NCBI GenBank assembly: GCA_003994795.1
Contig: AP018270.1
Location: 275,940 to 339,939 of the forward strand
Direction of reading: 5' to 3'
Origin: Cylindrospermum sp. NIES-4074
GTDB lineage: Bacteria; Cyanobacteriota; Cyanobacteriia; Cyanobacteriales; Nostocaceae
DNA: 64,000 nt
Below, in pieces: positions 9,842 to 18,215 of the stretch. Position numbers and translations under genes: made by a program. Every line of letters begins with the position of its first letter. The first letter of the stretch is position 1. The notes below the pieces were generated by a model. The model was not told the origin of the DNA. It saw only the letters and a program-made list of their open reading frames with translations, and did not search any database.

Positions 9842-12800
9842 ATGGTAGTCGCACAGAAGTCTAGTAGCAAAGATATTGAATCAATCTATCCCCTTTCTTC
9901 CATGCAGCAGGGGATGCTGTTTCATACTCTCTATAACCCGGAATCAAGGGTCTATTTGTCGCAGTTGCAATTAACTATCTATGGCAATCTAGACACTTCT
10001 GTGTTTGAGCAGGCTTGGGATAGAGTGGTAGAGAGACACCCTGCTTTGCGTACTCTTTTTCTGTGGAAAAACCGCAAACAGCCCCTGCAAGTGGTGCGTA
10101 AACGGGTTAATTTACATTGGACTAAGGTAGACTTGCGATCGCTTCCAGCGGGGCGTAGCCCATCGCACTCTCCACAACAGCAGCAAGAACAGATCAATTC
10201 TTTTTTGCAATCTGACCGCGACTTGTACTTTGAACTCGATAAAGCACCACTGTTGCGGTTTTTCCTGTTTCGGACTACCGATGAGGCTTACGAATTTGTC
10301 TGTAGTTCTCACCACATCCTCCACGATGGCTGGAGTTGGCCAATTCTGTTGCGAGAGACTTTCGCGTTTTACGAAGCTATTAATAAAAATCAAGAATTAA
10401 ACTTAAAACCACCCCGTCATTACCGAGATTATATAACTTGGTTGCAGCAGCAAGACCTGTCTCAAGCTGAGGCATTTTGGCGGCAAAATCTCCAAGGCTT
10501 TACTAGTCCTACACCATTTGTAGTTGATCAGGCTGGAGGAAAGAGTTTTCACCAACACCAAACCTACAATACTGAATATTTTGCTCTATCAACTGAGGCA
10601 ACTACTAGCCTCAAGACCTTTGCCCAGCAGCATCATCTCACATTTTCTACCTTGGTGCAGGCAGCTTGGGCGCAGCTATTGTGCCGCTACAGTGGTGAGT
10701 CTGATGTAGTTTTTGGTGCAACTGTGTCAGGTCGTCCCCCGGCTTTATTGGGTGTGGAGTCGATGGTGGGGTTGTTTGTCAATACTTTACCTGTGCGGGT
10801 TCAGTTAAGAGAAAAAACTGAGCTATTAACATGGTTAAAGCAGCTGCAAGAACAGCAAGTAGAGCGGGATCAATACTCATATAGCCCACTAGTAGAAATT
10901 CAGGGCTGGAGTGATGTTCCTCGCGGACAGCCCTTGTTTGAAAGCTTTGTGGTATTTCAAAACCTCCCAGTTGCGGAAGCATTGCAGTCGATTCCTGATG
11001 GCTTGCAAGTTGGTGAACTTGAGATTATGGGGCACGCGGATTATCCCTTGACGTTAATTGCCATACCGGGGGAAAAACTGGCGATGAAAATTATCTATGC
11101 TGGCGATCGCTTTGATGCAGATACCATTGCCCGCATGGCTGGTCATTTCCAAACTTTATTAGAGGCTATCCCTGCTTATAGCGATCGCCTAATAGGTGAA
11201 TTACCGCTACTCACAACCGCTGAGGAACAAGCATTGTTAGTAGAGTGGAATGCTACCCAAACAGAGCATCCCATTCAGCATTGCATCCATCAATTGTTTG
11301 AGGAGCAGGTTGAAAAAACGCCCCAAGCTGTCGCGATCGCATTTGAAAATCTGCAATTGACCTATCAAGAGTTGAACAGCCGCGCTAATCAACTAGCCCA
11401 TTACCTGCAACGCTTAGGTGTGGGGCCAGATGTACCAGTGGGTATTTGCTTAGAGCGTTCCTTAGATGTGGCGATCGCCATTTTAGGTACTCTCAAAGCG
11501 GGTGGCGCTTGTGTACCTCTCGACCCCCAATATCCCCCAGAACGACTGGCTTTCATGCTCCAGGATACTCGCGTACCAGTTTTGTTAACCCAAGAGCGTT
11601 GGCAAACATTCCTCAGATGCGATTTTCCCCATCATCTCATCCTCCTAGAAGGGCTATGGGATCAAATCTCCTCAGAATCTGATACTAACCCAGAAAGTAA
11701 GACCGAAGATCACAACTTATCTCATATTGTCTACAGTTCTGGCTCTACGGGGGTTCCTAAAGGCATTGCTATTCCCCATCGTTCCCTGACTAACGTGATT
11801 GAACACTATCAGGCAAAGATGGCTTGTGGTTTGGGTGTTCTCCAATTTGCTCCCCTAAGTTTTGATGTTAGTTACCATGAAATGTTTGTGGCTTGGTGTT
11901 TAGGAGGAACCCTATGGATGATTCCAGAAGACACGCGTCTCGATATTGAAAAGTTAATCCACTTAATTGCTAATAACCCAATTCAACAAGTTATTTTTCC
12001 TGTTACCCTGTGGCAACAATTAGCTGAGATGTATGGTAAACAACCTCAGCTATGCCAAAATCTGCGGATTGCGATCGCCGCAGGTGAGCAACTACAAATC
12101 ACCCAACCAATAATTGATTTGTTCAAACAGTTAAAAAATTGCCGATTATATAACTTCTACGGGCCAACGGAAGCTGATGTTGTCACCGCCTATACCTTCA
12201 CCGAGCAGCCAGAGGACTGGCCAGTTTATCCACCCATTGGTAAACCTGCGGTTAACGTTCAAGTTTATCTGTTAGATGCCTATCTCCAACCTGTTCCCAT
12301 AGGTGTTTCTGGAGAGTTATATGTCAGTGGTGCTGGTTTAGCACGTGGCTATTTTAACCGTCCAGAGTTAACAGATGAGAAATTTATTCCTAATCCTTTC
12401 AGTAACGAACCTAATTCGCGCCTCTATAAAACTGGAGATTTAGCTAAATACTTACCAGATGGCAATATCGAGTTTTTGGGACGGACAGACGATTTAGTAA
12501 AAATTCGCGGCTATCGTGTTGATTTGGGAGAAGTGGAAGCAGTACTGAGTAAACATCCACAAATTAGCCAAGCTGTCACTACTGTACATGGAGACAGCGC
12601 TAGAGAAAAATTTTTAGCTGCTTACTTCATTCCCCTGATGGGGCAAACTGTCACAAACGCCAATCTCCGGGATTTTCTGGCAGAACGATTACCTGAGTTT
12701 ATGATTCCTTCAGCGTTTGTGCAGATGGAGTCTTTCCCCCTGAGTCCTAATGGTAAAGTGAATCGGCGATCGCTACCAATTCCCACCACCGACAGACCAG

Positions 12801-13156
12801 AACTCAGCCAGATATACACTGCACCCCGTACCCCTACTGAGGAAATACTCGCAGACATTTGGCGTGAAGTATTGAGTGTAAAAGCCGTAGGCATTGACGA
12901 TAACTTCTTCCAATTGGGAGGCCATTCACTCAAAGCGATACAAATGATTAGTCGTATCCGCCAAACATTTGAGCTAGAAGTGACTGTGCGCCATTTGTTT
13001 AATCATCCCACTATAGCGGAATTAGTTCCTGTGCTGGCAGAATTAGCCGGCGGTGAAGAAATCATTCACGAAATTGCCCACACTCTCCAACAAATTGCTC
13101 AACTTTCACCAGAACAAGTACAAGCGATGCTAACCCAAGAGCAAGGTAATGGGTAA
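9842..13156 (+). CDS. aerG: Nonribosomal peptide synthetase C-A-PCP (AerG-like, predicted Choi module)
   Basis: A 1104-residue one-module synthetase. Condensation about 15-460 (HHILHDG), adenylation about 478-1000 (SSGSTGVPKG near 632), carrier about 1005-1070 (LGGHSLKAIQ). It ends without a thioesterase. Specificity residues read D-V-H-F-I-A-F-V-V, not a code I can assign to a proteinogenic amino acid. With aerD/aerE/reductase immediately upstream, activation of Choi or a related bicyclic imino acid is the natural inference. The upstream C domain would accept the D-Thr intermediate. A dispersed repeat at about 10137-10176 adds the residues SLPAGRSPSHS to the C domain without breaking the frame. 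The carrier must pass its chain to the reductase-bearing synthetase at 18216. Confidence 0.75.
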   Translation: MVVAQKSSSKDIESIYPLSSMQQGMLFHTLYNPESRVYLSQLQLTIYGNLDTSVFEQAWDRVVERHPALRTLFLWKNRKQPLQVVRKRVNLHWTKVDLRSLPAGRSPSHSPQQQQEQINSFLQSDRDLYFELDKAPLLRFFLFRTTDEAYEFVCSSHHILHDGWSWPILLRETFAFYEAINKNQELNLKPPRHYRDYITWLQQQDLSQAEAFWRQNLQGFTSPTPFVVDQAGGKSFHQHQTYNTEYFALSTEATTSLKTFAQQHHLTFSTLVQAAWAQLLCRYSGESDVVFGATVSGRPPALLGVESMVGLFVNTLPVRVQLREKTELLTWLKQLQEQQVERDQYSYSPLVEIQGWSDVPRGQPLFESFVVFQNLPVAEALQSIPDGLQVGELEIMGHADYPLTLIAIPGEKLAMKIIYAGDRFDADTIARMAGHFQTLLEAIPAYSDRLIGELPLLTTAEEQALLVEWNATQTEHPIQHCIHQLFEEQVEKTPQAVAIAFENLQLTYQELNSRANQLAHYLQRLGVGPDVPVGICLERSLDVAIAILGTLKAGGACVPLDPQYPPERLAFMLQDTRVPVLLTQERWQTFLRCDFPHHLILLEGLWDQISSESDTNPESKTEDHNLSHIVYSSGSTGVPKGIAIPHRSLTNVIEHYQAKMACGLGVLQFAPLSFDVSYHEMFVAWCLGGTLWMIPEDTRLDIEKLIHLIANNPIQQVIFPVTLWQQLAEMYGKQPQLCQNLRIAIAAGEQLQITQPIIDLFKQLKNCRLYNFYGPTEADVVTAYTFTEQPEDWPVYPPIGKPAVNVQVYLLDAYLQPVPIGVSGELYVSGAGLARGYFNRPELTDEKFIPNPFSNEPNSRLYKTGDLAKYLPDGNIEFLGRTDDLVKIRGYRVDLGEVEAVLSKHPQISQAVTTVHGDSAREKFLAAYFIPLMGQTVTNANLRDFLAERLPEFMIPSAFVQMESFPLSPNGKVNRRSLPIPTTDRPELSQIYTAPRTPTEEILADIWREVLSVKAVGIDDNFFQLGGHSLKAIQMISRIRQTFELEVTVRHLFNHPTIAELVPVLAELAGGEEIIHEIAHTLQQIAQLSPEQVQAMLTQEQGNG

Positions 13157-13167
13157 TTGCTTTTTTC

Positions 13168-13262
13168 GGCGTTGCTGAATCGAGGTATGTAATCCACCCA
13201 GTCCAACTTTGAAACCTCTTACCTTTGCGTGAGGCTAATTCATACTTCAATTATGCAACGCC
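13168..13262. mobile_element. Short MITE-like element with GGCGTTGC ends
   Basis: GGCGTTGC at 13168-13175 and GCAACGCC at 13255-13262 are inverted copies flanked on both sides by T-rich runs (CTTTTTTC). No coding content. GGCGTTGCTGAAT is a familiar insertion-sequence terminus in cyanobacteria, so this is probably a collapsed element between two aer-like genes. Confidence 0.5.
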
Positions 13263-13293
13263 CTTTTTTCTAATAACCAATGACTAATGACTA

Positions 13294-14079
13294 ATGACAA
13301 ATAACTTTGATCTCACAGGGAAAGTTGCTATTGTTACTGGGGCAGCTAGGGGAATTGGTAAAGCGATCGCTCAAGGATTAGCTACAGCAGGTGCTAATGT
13401 TGTGATTGCTGATATCAAGCAAATTGAAGCCGAACAAACCGCCCAAATCATTCAAGAATCTGGCGGAGAAGCTGTAGCCATTTACACAGATGTAACTAAC
13501 CGCCAAGATTGTGCCGACTTGATTCAGCAAACTGTAGCTCGTTACAAACACTTAGATATCATGGTTTGCAATGCAGGCATCGACATGATTAAAAAGCCTG
13601 CCGAACTGCTAGAGGATAATGAATGGGATGCCATTGTCAATGTTGATTTGAAAGGATATTTTAACTGCGCTCAAGTAGCTGCACGACAAATGCTTTCACA
13701 AGGGACAGGTGGCTCAATCATCATGAACTCTTCTATAGCGAGTGTGGTGGGTATGGATGTAACTGTTGCTTATGCTGCTGCTAAAGGAGGAGTTAATCAG
13801 CTAGTGCGGGCAATGGCACTGGAGTGGGCTGACAAAAACATTCGAGTAAATGCGATCGCACCTGGCTACATAGATAACATCATGGAAGGCTGTTCTGTTG
13901 GTTATACAAGTCCCCAGAGGCAGCAGCAAACTCAAACAATAATTAATACTTTCGTACCGATGAAACGCAAAGGTAAGGTAGAGGAGTTAGTTGGCCCCGT
14001 TGTCTTTCTTGCTTCTAGCGCATCCACTTATGTGACAGGGGCAATTTTGATGGTAGATGGAGGTTACAGTGCCATGTAG
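13294..14079 (+). CDS. Short-chain dehydrogenase (FabG/BacC-like)
   Basis: A 261-residue classical short-chain dehydrogenase: cofactor motif TGAARGIG, NAGI after the fourth strand, catalytic serine in IIMNSSIAS, Y-x-x-x-K as YAAAKGG, and VDGGYSAM at the C-terminus. BacC-like enzymes interconvert the ring hydroxyl and ketone in bacilysin; an equivalent step setting the 6-hydroxyl of Choi is plausible. The position directly after the AerG-like gene matches the SDR often called aerK in aeruginosin clusters, but I cannot confirm that letter. The start is preceded by overlapping ATGACTA repeats; ATG 13294 gives the normal family N-terminus. Confidence 0.8.
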   Translation: MTNNFDLTGKVAIVTGAARGIGKAIAQGLATAGANVVIADIKQIEAEQTAQIIQESGGEAVAIYTDVTNRQDCADLIQQTVARYKHLDIMVCNAGIDMIKKPAELLEDNEWDAIVNVDLKGYFNCAQVAARQMLSQGTGGSIIMNSSIASVVGMDVTVAYAAAKGGVNQLVRAMALEWADKNIRVNAIAPGYIDNIMEGCSVGYTSPQRQQQTQTIINTFVPMKRKGKVEELVGPVVFLASSASTYVTGAILMVDGGYSAM

Positions 14080-14178
14080 CTGCTGTTAAAAGTTTTTTAG
14101 AAGTTAGATTTTTTGCGAAAAAGTCATGAAATTCACCCCACTCAAACACGAACATTAGGTAGCAATCACATAAAATAA

Positions 14179-15810
14179 ATGGAAAATTCGCAAATATCAA
14201 CTCAACAAAAAACCCCGAATTGGTTAAAAATATTAGTAATTTGTCTCGTAGTCTTAGGCATTTTCTTTCGCTTTGCCCATCTGGGAGAAAAAGTGTACTG
14301 GTATGATGAAACTGCTACTTCTTTAGCAATTTCCGGTCACACTCCCGCTGAGGTTAAACAGCAAATTATGCAATATGAGGACGTAATCTCTATTGCTACT
14401 TTAGATAAATATAAACACATTAACCCAGAACGAGGTATTGCCGACACATTGCGATACTTGGTTACTTCAGATCCACAGCATCCCCCTTTTTATTATGTGA
14501 TGGTAAGATTATGGGCGCAAGTCTTTGGGGATTCTCATGCAGCCATCAGAAGTTTATCAGCAATAATTAGTTTGCTAATTTTTCCCTGCGTTTATTGGTT
14601 GTGTCTGGAGTTATTTGCATCCCCAGTTGCAGCTTGGATAGGAATGGCTTTAATGGCAGTTTCTCCTTTAGAGGTTTACTTTGCCCAAGAAGCACGTCAA
14701 TATGGCCTGTGGATGGTAACAATTCTCCTATCAAGCGCTGCTTTGTTGTCTGCAATGCGGCGAGAAACTAAAGTTAGCTGGGTTGTGTATACTTTTTCCT
14801 TAGCCTTGGGATTGTACACTCACTTATTTACAGTTTTGGTGGCAATATCTCATGGTATTTATGTATTAGCTAATCAACAGTTTCGCTGGCACAAAAAAAT
14901 ACTCAATTATCTAATTAGTACCCTAGTTAGCTTTTTGATATTTCTTCCCTGGATCATTGTACTCATTGCCCACATTGACACAGCACTAAATCTAACTTCT
15001 TGGACATCATTGAAAATCGCAAATCCTTTTGACCTTATTGGTATTTGGCTCAGTCGAATTAGCCGGATATTTTTTGATATTAATTTAGCTACAGATTCTC
15101 ACGTAATCATAGATTTAGCCACCGAAAGTCCCTTATCATATAGTCTGATTAGCATCATTACTATTTCCCTAATGCTGGGATTTTTAATAGTTTTTTATAC
15201 TAAAAATAATGCCAATAAAATAAGTTCATTTATTAGCTTGTTAGGGGGAGTTTTCGGTTTATCATTTCTTCTGTATGACCTAATATTTGGTGGAATTCGC
15301 TCAATTCATTTTCGTTATCAATTGCCTTTATATCTCAGCATCCAACTTGCTGTTACTTATGTTTTAGCTTACTATCTTGTTTCGGATAAAATTTGGCAGC
15401 AAAAACTAACGCAACTAATAGTATCTGGATTAATCATAATAGGTATAAGTTCGGATATAGCCCTTTTTAACCAGAATAGTTGGTGGGCAAAAATTAGTGG
15501 CAAAAATTTAATAGAGATGAGTCAAATAGTTCAAGGATATAAACAACCATTATTACTAGTTCATGATGATATTTATAACATCCTTTTTACTCTAACTTTA
15601 AGTCATAGTTTAGATGCAAAAGCTCGCTTACTGACAATACACAATAATCAACCGCTGAGTCTGCCACAAGAATACAACCATATTTTTTTGTTGGGCACAG
15701 ATAACAGTTTGATAGAAAAAATAAGTAATGATAAAAACTATACAGTCAAATTAATTTATCCCCATGAGGAATTTTGGCAGATTGAAAAAATTCCTAGTAG
15801 TAACATTTAA
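14179..15810 (+). CDS. Membrane glycosyltransferase, GT39/ArnT-like (GT-C fold)
   Basis: A 543-residue protein with many hydrophobic segments and the GT-C acidic signature in the first external loop (VYWYDETATS). A second conserved stretch, SPLEVYFAQEARQYGLW, is typical of bacterial GT39-like (dolichyl-phosphate-mannose mannosyltransferase-like) enzymes. Such proteins use a polyprenyl-phosphate sugar donor at the outer face of the membrane. It lies inside the peptide cluster on the same strand, and GtrA follows. The two could glycosylate a lipid or cell-surface acceptor, or decorate the peptide as in glycosylated suomilide/banyaside-type compounds. The link to the peptide is inference from position only. 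Confidence 0.75.
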   Translation: MENSQISTQQKTPNWLKILVICLVVLGIFFRFAHLGEKVYWYDETATSLAISGHTPAEVKQQIMQYEDVISIATLDKYKHINPERGIADTLRYLVTSDPQHPPFYYVMVRLWAQVFGDSHAAIRSLSAIISLLIFPCVYWLCLELFASPVAAWIGMALMAVSPLEVYFAQEARQYGLWMVTILLSSAALLSAMRRETKVSWVVYTFSLALGLYTHLFTVLVAISHGIYVLANQQFRWHKKILNYLISTLVSFLIFLPWIIVLIAHIDTALNLTSWTSLKIANPFDLIGIWLSRISRIFFDINLATDSHVIIDLATESPLSYSLISIITISLMLGFLIVFYTKNNANKISSFISLLGGVFGLSFLLYDLIFGGIRSIHFRYQLPLYLSIQLAVTYVLAYYLVSDKIWQQKLTQLIVSGLIIIGISSDIALFNQNSWWAKISGKNLIEMSQIVQGYKQPLLLVHDDIYNILFTLTLSHSLDAKARLLTIHNNQPLSLPQEYNHIFLLGTDNSLIEKISNDKNYTVKLIYPHEEFWQIEKIPSSNI

Positions 15811-15856
15811 ACAATTACCCAAATTTCTTCAACCTCATCAGGAAATTAATCATCTA

Positions 15857-16321
15857 ATGAATCCCTACTCTTATATCGGTAATTTGATAAAAAGACTTTA
15901 TTTAGGGTTGTCTTTTATTCCCTTTTTTCGGTTAATTCGCTTTGGTATAGTCGGTTTAAGTGGGGTAGTTATTGACTTAGGAATATTCTATTTTTTACAT
16001 CATTCAGGGAATTTAGAGATAACTCCTAGTGCCATAATTTCAACAGAGGTAGCAATTATCAATAATTTCCTCTGGAATGATTTATGGACATTTGGTGATT
16101 TATCTGAAGAAAAAACCTCAATCAACCAAAGATGTCAACGGTTTTTAAAGTTTAATCTAATTTGTTTTTTGGGATTAATGTTCAATACCCTGATAGTGAA
16201 TTTGCTGTTTTATAAATTTGGAGTGAATGAGTATATGGCTAAATTAGTCGCTATTGCCAGCGTTACCCTTTGGAATTTTTGGCTTAATCTGAAAGTAAAC
16301 TGGCAAGCATCACAAGCATGA
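15857..16321 (+). CDS. GtrA family membrane protein
   Basis: About 154 residues with four predicted membrane segments. IRFGIVGLSGVVIDLGIFY is the hallmark first GtrA helix, and FLKFNLICFLGLMFNTLIV is the third. GtrA-like proteins are thought to flip polyprenyl-phosphate-linked sugars. I chose ATG 15857, 46 bases after the glycosyltransferase stop; the upstream in-frame ATG 15764 would overlap that gene and add a non-conserved leader. Pairing with the GT39-like gene suggests a donor-flip and transfer couple. Confidence 0.8.
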   Translation: MNPYSYIGNLIKRLYLGLSFIPFFRLIRFGIVGLSGVVIDLGIFYFLHHSGNLEITPSAIISTEVAIINNFLWNDLWTFGDLSEEKTSINQRCQRFLKFNLICFLGLMFNTLIVNLLFYKFGVNEYMAKLVAIASVTLWNFWLNLKVNWQASQA

Positions 16322-16339
16322 GATCAACTAATCGGAGTA

Positions 16340-16556
16340 GGCAAAATATATATAGGGCTGTTCCATTCTCAATAACCGCCTCAGAATGAATTATGAGTCT
16401 AATAGCGAAAGTCGTCTTTAGACGAATAAAAGAAATTTCTACTCCGTTTTAACGGACTTTAGCTATTAGCCCTGTTCACGTAGTGTTGCCGTAGGCTACT
16501 TCAGTTCAGGGTGGGTTATCTCTAGAACGAAATAGCCCTGTGCAAAATATATAGAG
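16340..16556. repeat. Nested inverted/direct repeat block between gtrA-like and MFS genes
   Basis: CTAATAGC with AAAGTC, near 16400-16410, is inverted as GGACTTTAGCTATTAG near 16454-16470, giving a long imperfect stem. The block is bounded by direct copies of GCAAAATATATA. AGGGCTGTT near the left and TAGCCCTGT near the right form another inverted pair. It is non-coding and probably a MITE or composite dispersed repeat; a role as transcript hairpin is possible. Confidence 0.5.
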
Positions 16557-16659
16557 CAAGAAATACTGAATAGATTAGACATAATTAATATTTGAGTAGC
16601 AAATAATATTCCTGCTACTGTATCGTAAAGATATTGGATTTAATTAAACTTTATACAAG

Positions 16660-18036
16660 ATGCAAATGACACTGCCGACCATTATTCGGGAAATGCGACT
16701 GTTTCTGATCGTGTGGGTGGGACAGCTAATTACCTGTATTGGTTCTAGCATCACCGCCTTTGCTTTAGATGTTTGGGTTTACGAACGTACTGGGTCAGTT
16801 ACGCAATTCGCTTTAGTCACCCTGTTCAATACCCTACCGCTGATTCTCGTTTCCCCCATAGCTGGCCCTTTAGCAGACCGCTGGGATAAACGTTGGATGA
16901 TGATTCTCAGTGATTTATTTGCAAGTGTGGGAACTCTGGTAATCGGTGGATTATTTATCTTTGGTCGTCTGGAAGTTTGGCACATTTACCTAGCTAATAT
17001 CTTTAGTTCTACCTTCCTCGCTTTTCAGTGGCCGGCTTATTATTCTTCCACCAGCGTGATGGTGCCAAAACAGCACCTCGGTCGCGCCAACGGAATGATG
17101 AGTCTTTTAACCAGTATCGCCCGGATTATCGCCCCTCCCCTGGGGGGTGTATTTCTGGGACTTATCCACCTCCAAGGAATTATTTTAATTGACTTCATTA
17201 CTATGTTTTTTGCGATCGTTCCACTGATGGTGCTGCGGTTTCCTGAAATCAAGACTCCTACTGAACAAACTCAGGCTAATTCCTTTTTGGATGATATTAC
17301 TTATGGGTGGAAATATTTGGTCTCTCGACCCGGTTTGCTAGGGTTGATGGCATTTTCTGCTTTATCTTTCTTCCTCATAGGAGCTATTCAGGTAATCACT
17401 ACACCTTTAATATTGACTTTCGCTCCCGTCACTGTTTTAGGAACTGTCCTTTCTATTTTCGGCTCTGGTATGTTGTTGGGTGGCTTGATAATTACTATCT
17501 GGGCAATAAATCAGCGCAGCATCGATATTATCAGTATTTCTATGGTTTTAAGCGGCGTGTTTATGTTCACCGCAGGTTTGCGCCCTTCCCTAGTTTTATT
17601 TACGGTTAGCATTTTCTTTATCTTCCTACTTCAACCCATAGCTTCCAGCATCATGCAGGCTATTTTTCAAAGGAAAGTAGATATTGGGGTTCAAGGTAGG
17701 GTGTTCTCGATCAGAGGTGCTATTGAAGTTGGATTTATACCTCTAGGTTATATAACTATTGGGCCTTTAGCTGAGAAAGTTTTTGAACCATTCATGGCTA
17801 CCGACTGTATTTTCGCAAACAGCATCGGACAAATTATTGGTTTTGGGCAAGGTCGGGGAATGGGACTTTTATTGATGATCATGGGTGTGCTGACGATTTT
17901 AGCAACTGGTATAGCCTATCTATACCCTCCCCTACAGCGATTGGAAGATGAATTGCCCGATGCTATTCTTGATGCAAGTTCAGTTACAGATGAGGTAGTG
18001 TCTAGCAGCCCTAATACAGTTCCTTCAGGATTGTAA
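16660..18036 (+). CDS. Major facilitator superfamily exporter
   Basis: A 458-residue membrane protein of the MFS class that includes EntS/MefA-like drug and siderophore exporters. Loop 2-3 carries the motif-A-like segment GPLADRWDKRWMM, and about 10-12 hydrophobic helices follow. The C-terminal 35 residues are acidic and presumably cytoplasmic. Placed between the tailoring genes and the last synthetase, on the same strand, it most likely exports the peptide product. Many aeruginosin clusters use an ABC transporter instead, so an MFS exporter here is a variation. Confidence 0.85.
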   Translation: MQMTLPTIIREMRLFLIVWVGQLITCIGSSITAFALDVWVYERTGSVTQFALVTLFNTLPLILVSPIAGPLADRWDKRWMMILSDLFASVGTLVIGGLFIFGRLEVWHIYLANIFSSTFLAFQWPAYYSSTSVMVPKQHLGRANGMMSLLTSIARIIAPPLGGVFLGLIHLQGIILIDFITMFFAIVPLMVLRFPEIKTPTEQTQANSFLDDITYGWKYLVSRPGLLGLMAFSALSFFLIGAIQVITTPLILTFAPVTVLGTVLSIFGSGMLLGGLIITIWAINQRSIDIISISMVLSGVFMFTAGLRPSLVLFTVSIFFIFLLQPIASSIMQAIFQRKVDIGVQGRVFSIRGAIEVGFIPLGYITIGPLAEKVFEPFMATDCIFANSIGQIIGFGQGRGMGLLLMIMGVLTILATGIAYLYPPLQRLEDELPDAILDASSVTDEVVSSSPNTVPSGL

Positions 18037-18215
18037 AATTCACAGTTCAATGTCAGTAACCCAATAGACATAGAAGTGGAAAAGAATCTAGAAACGTTCC
18101 ATAAAATGTTTCTACAAGGGTTCTGGATAATGCATATTTAATTTCCACTACTATGTCTAATCAAAAATTTCACCAAGCAATCAAACTTTAAATAACAAAA
18201 ATATTTCTATTATCT

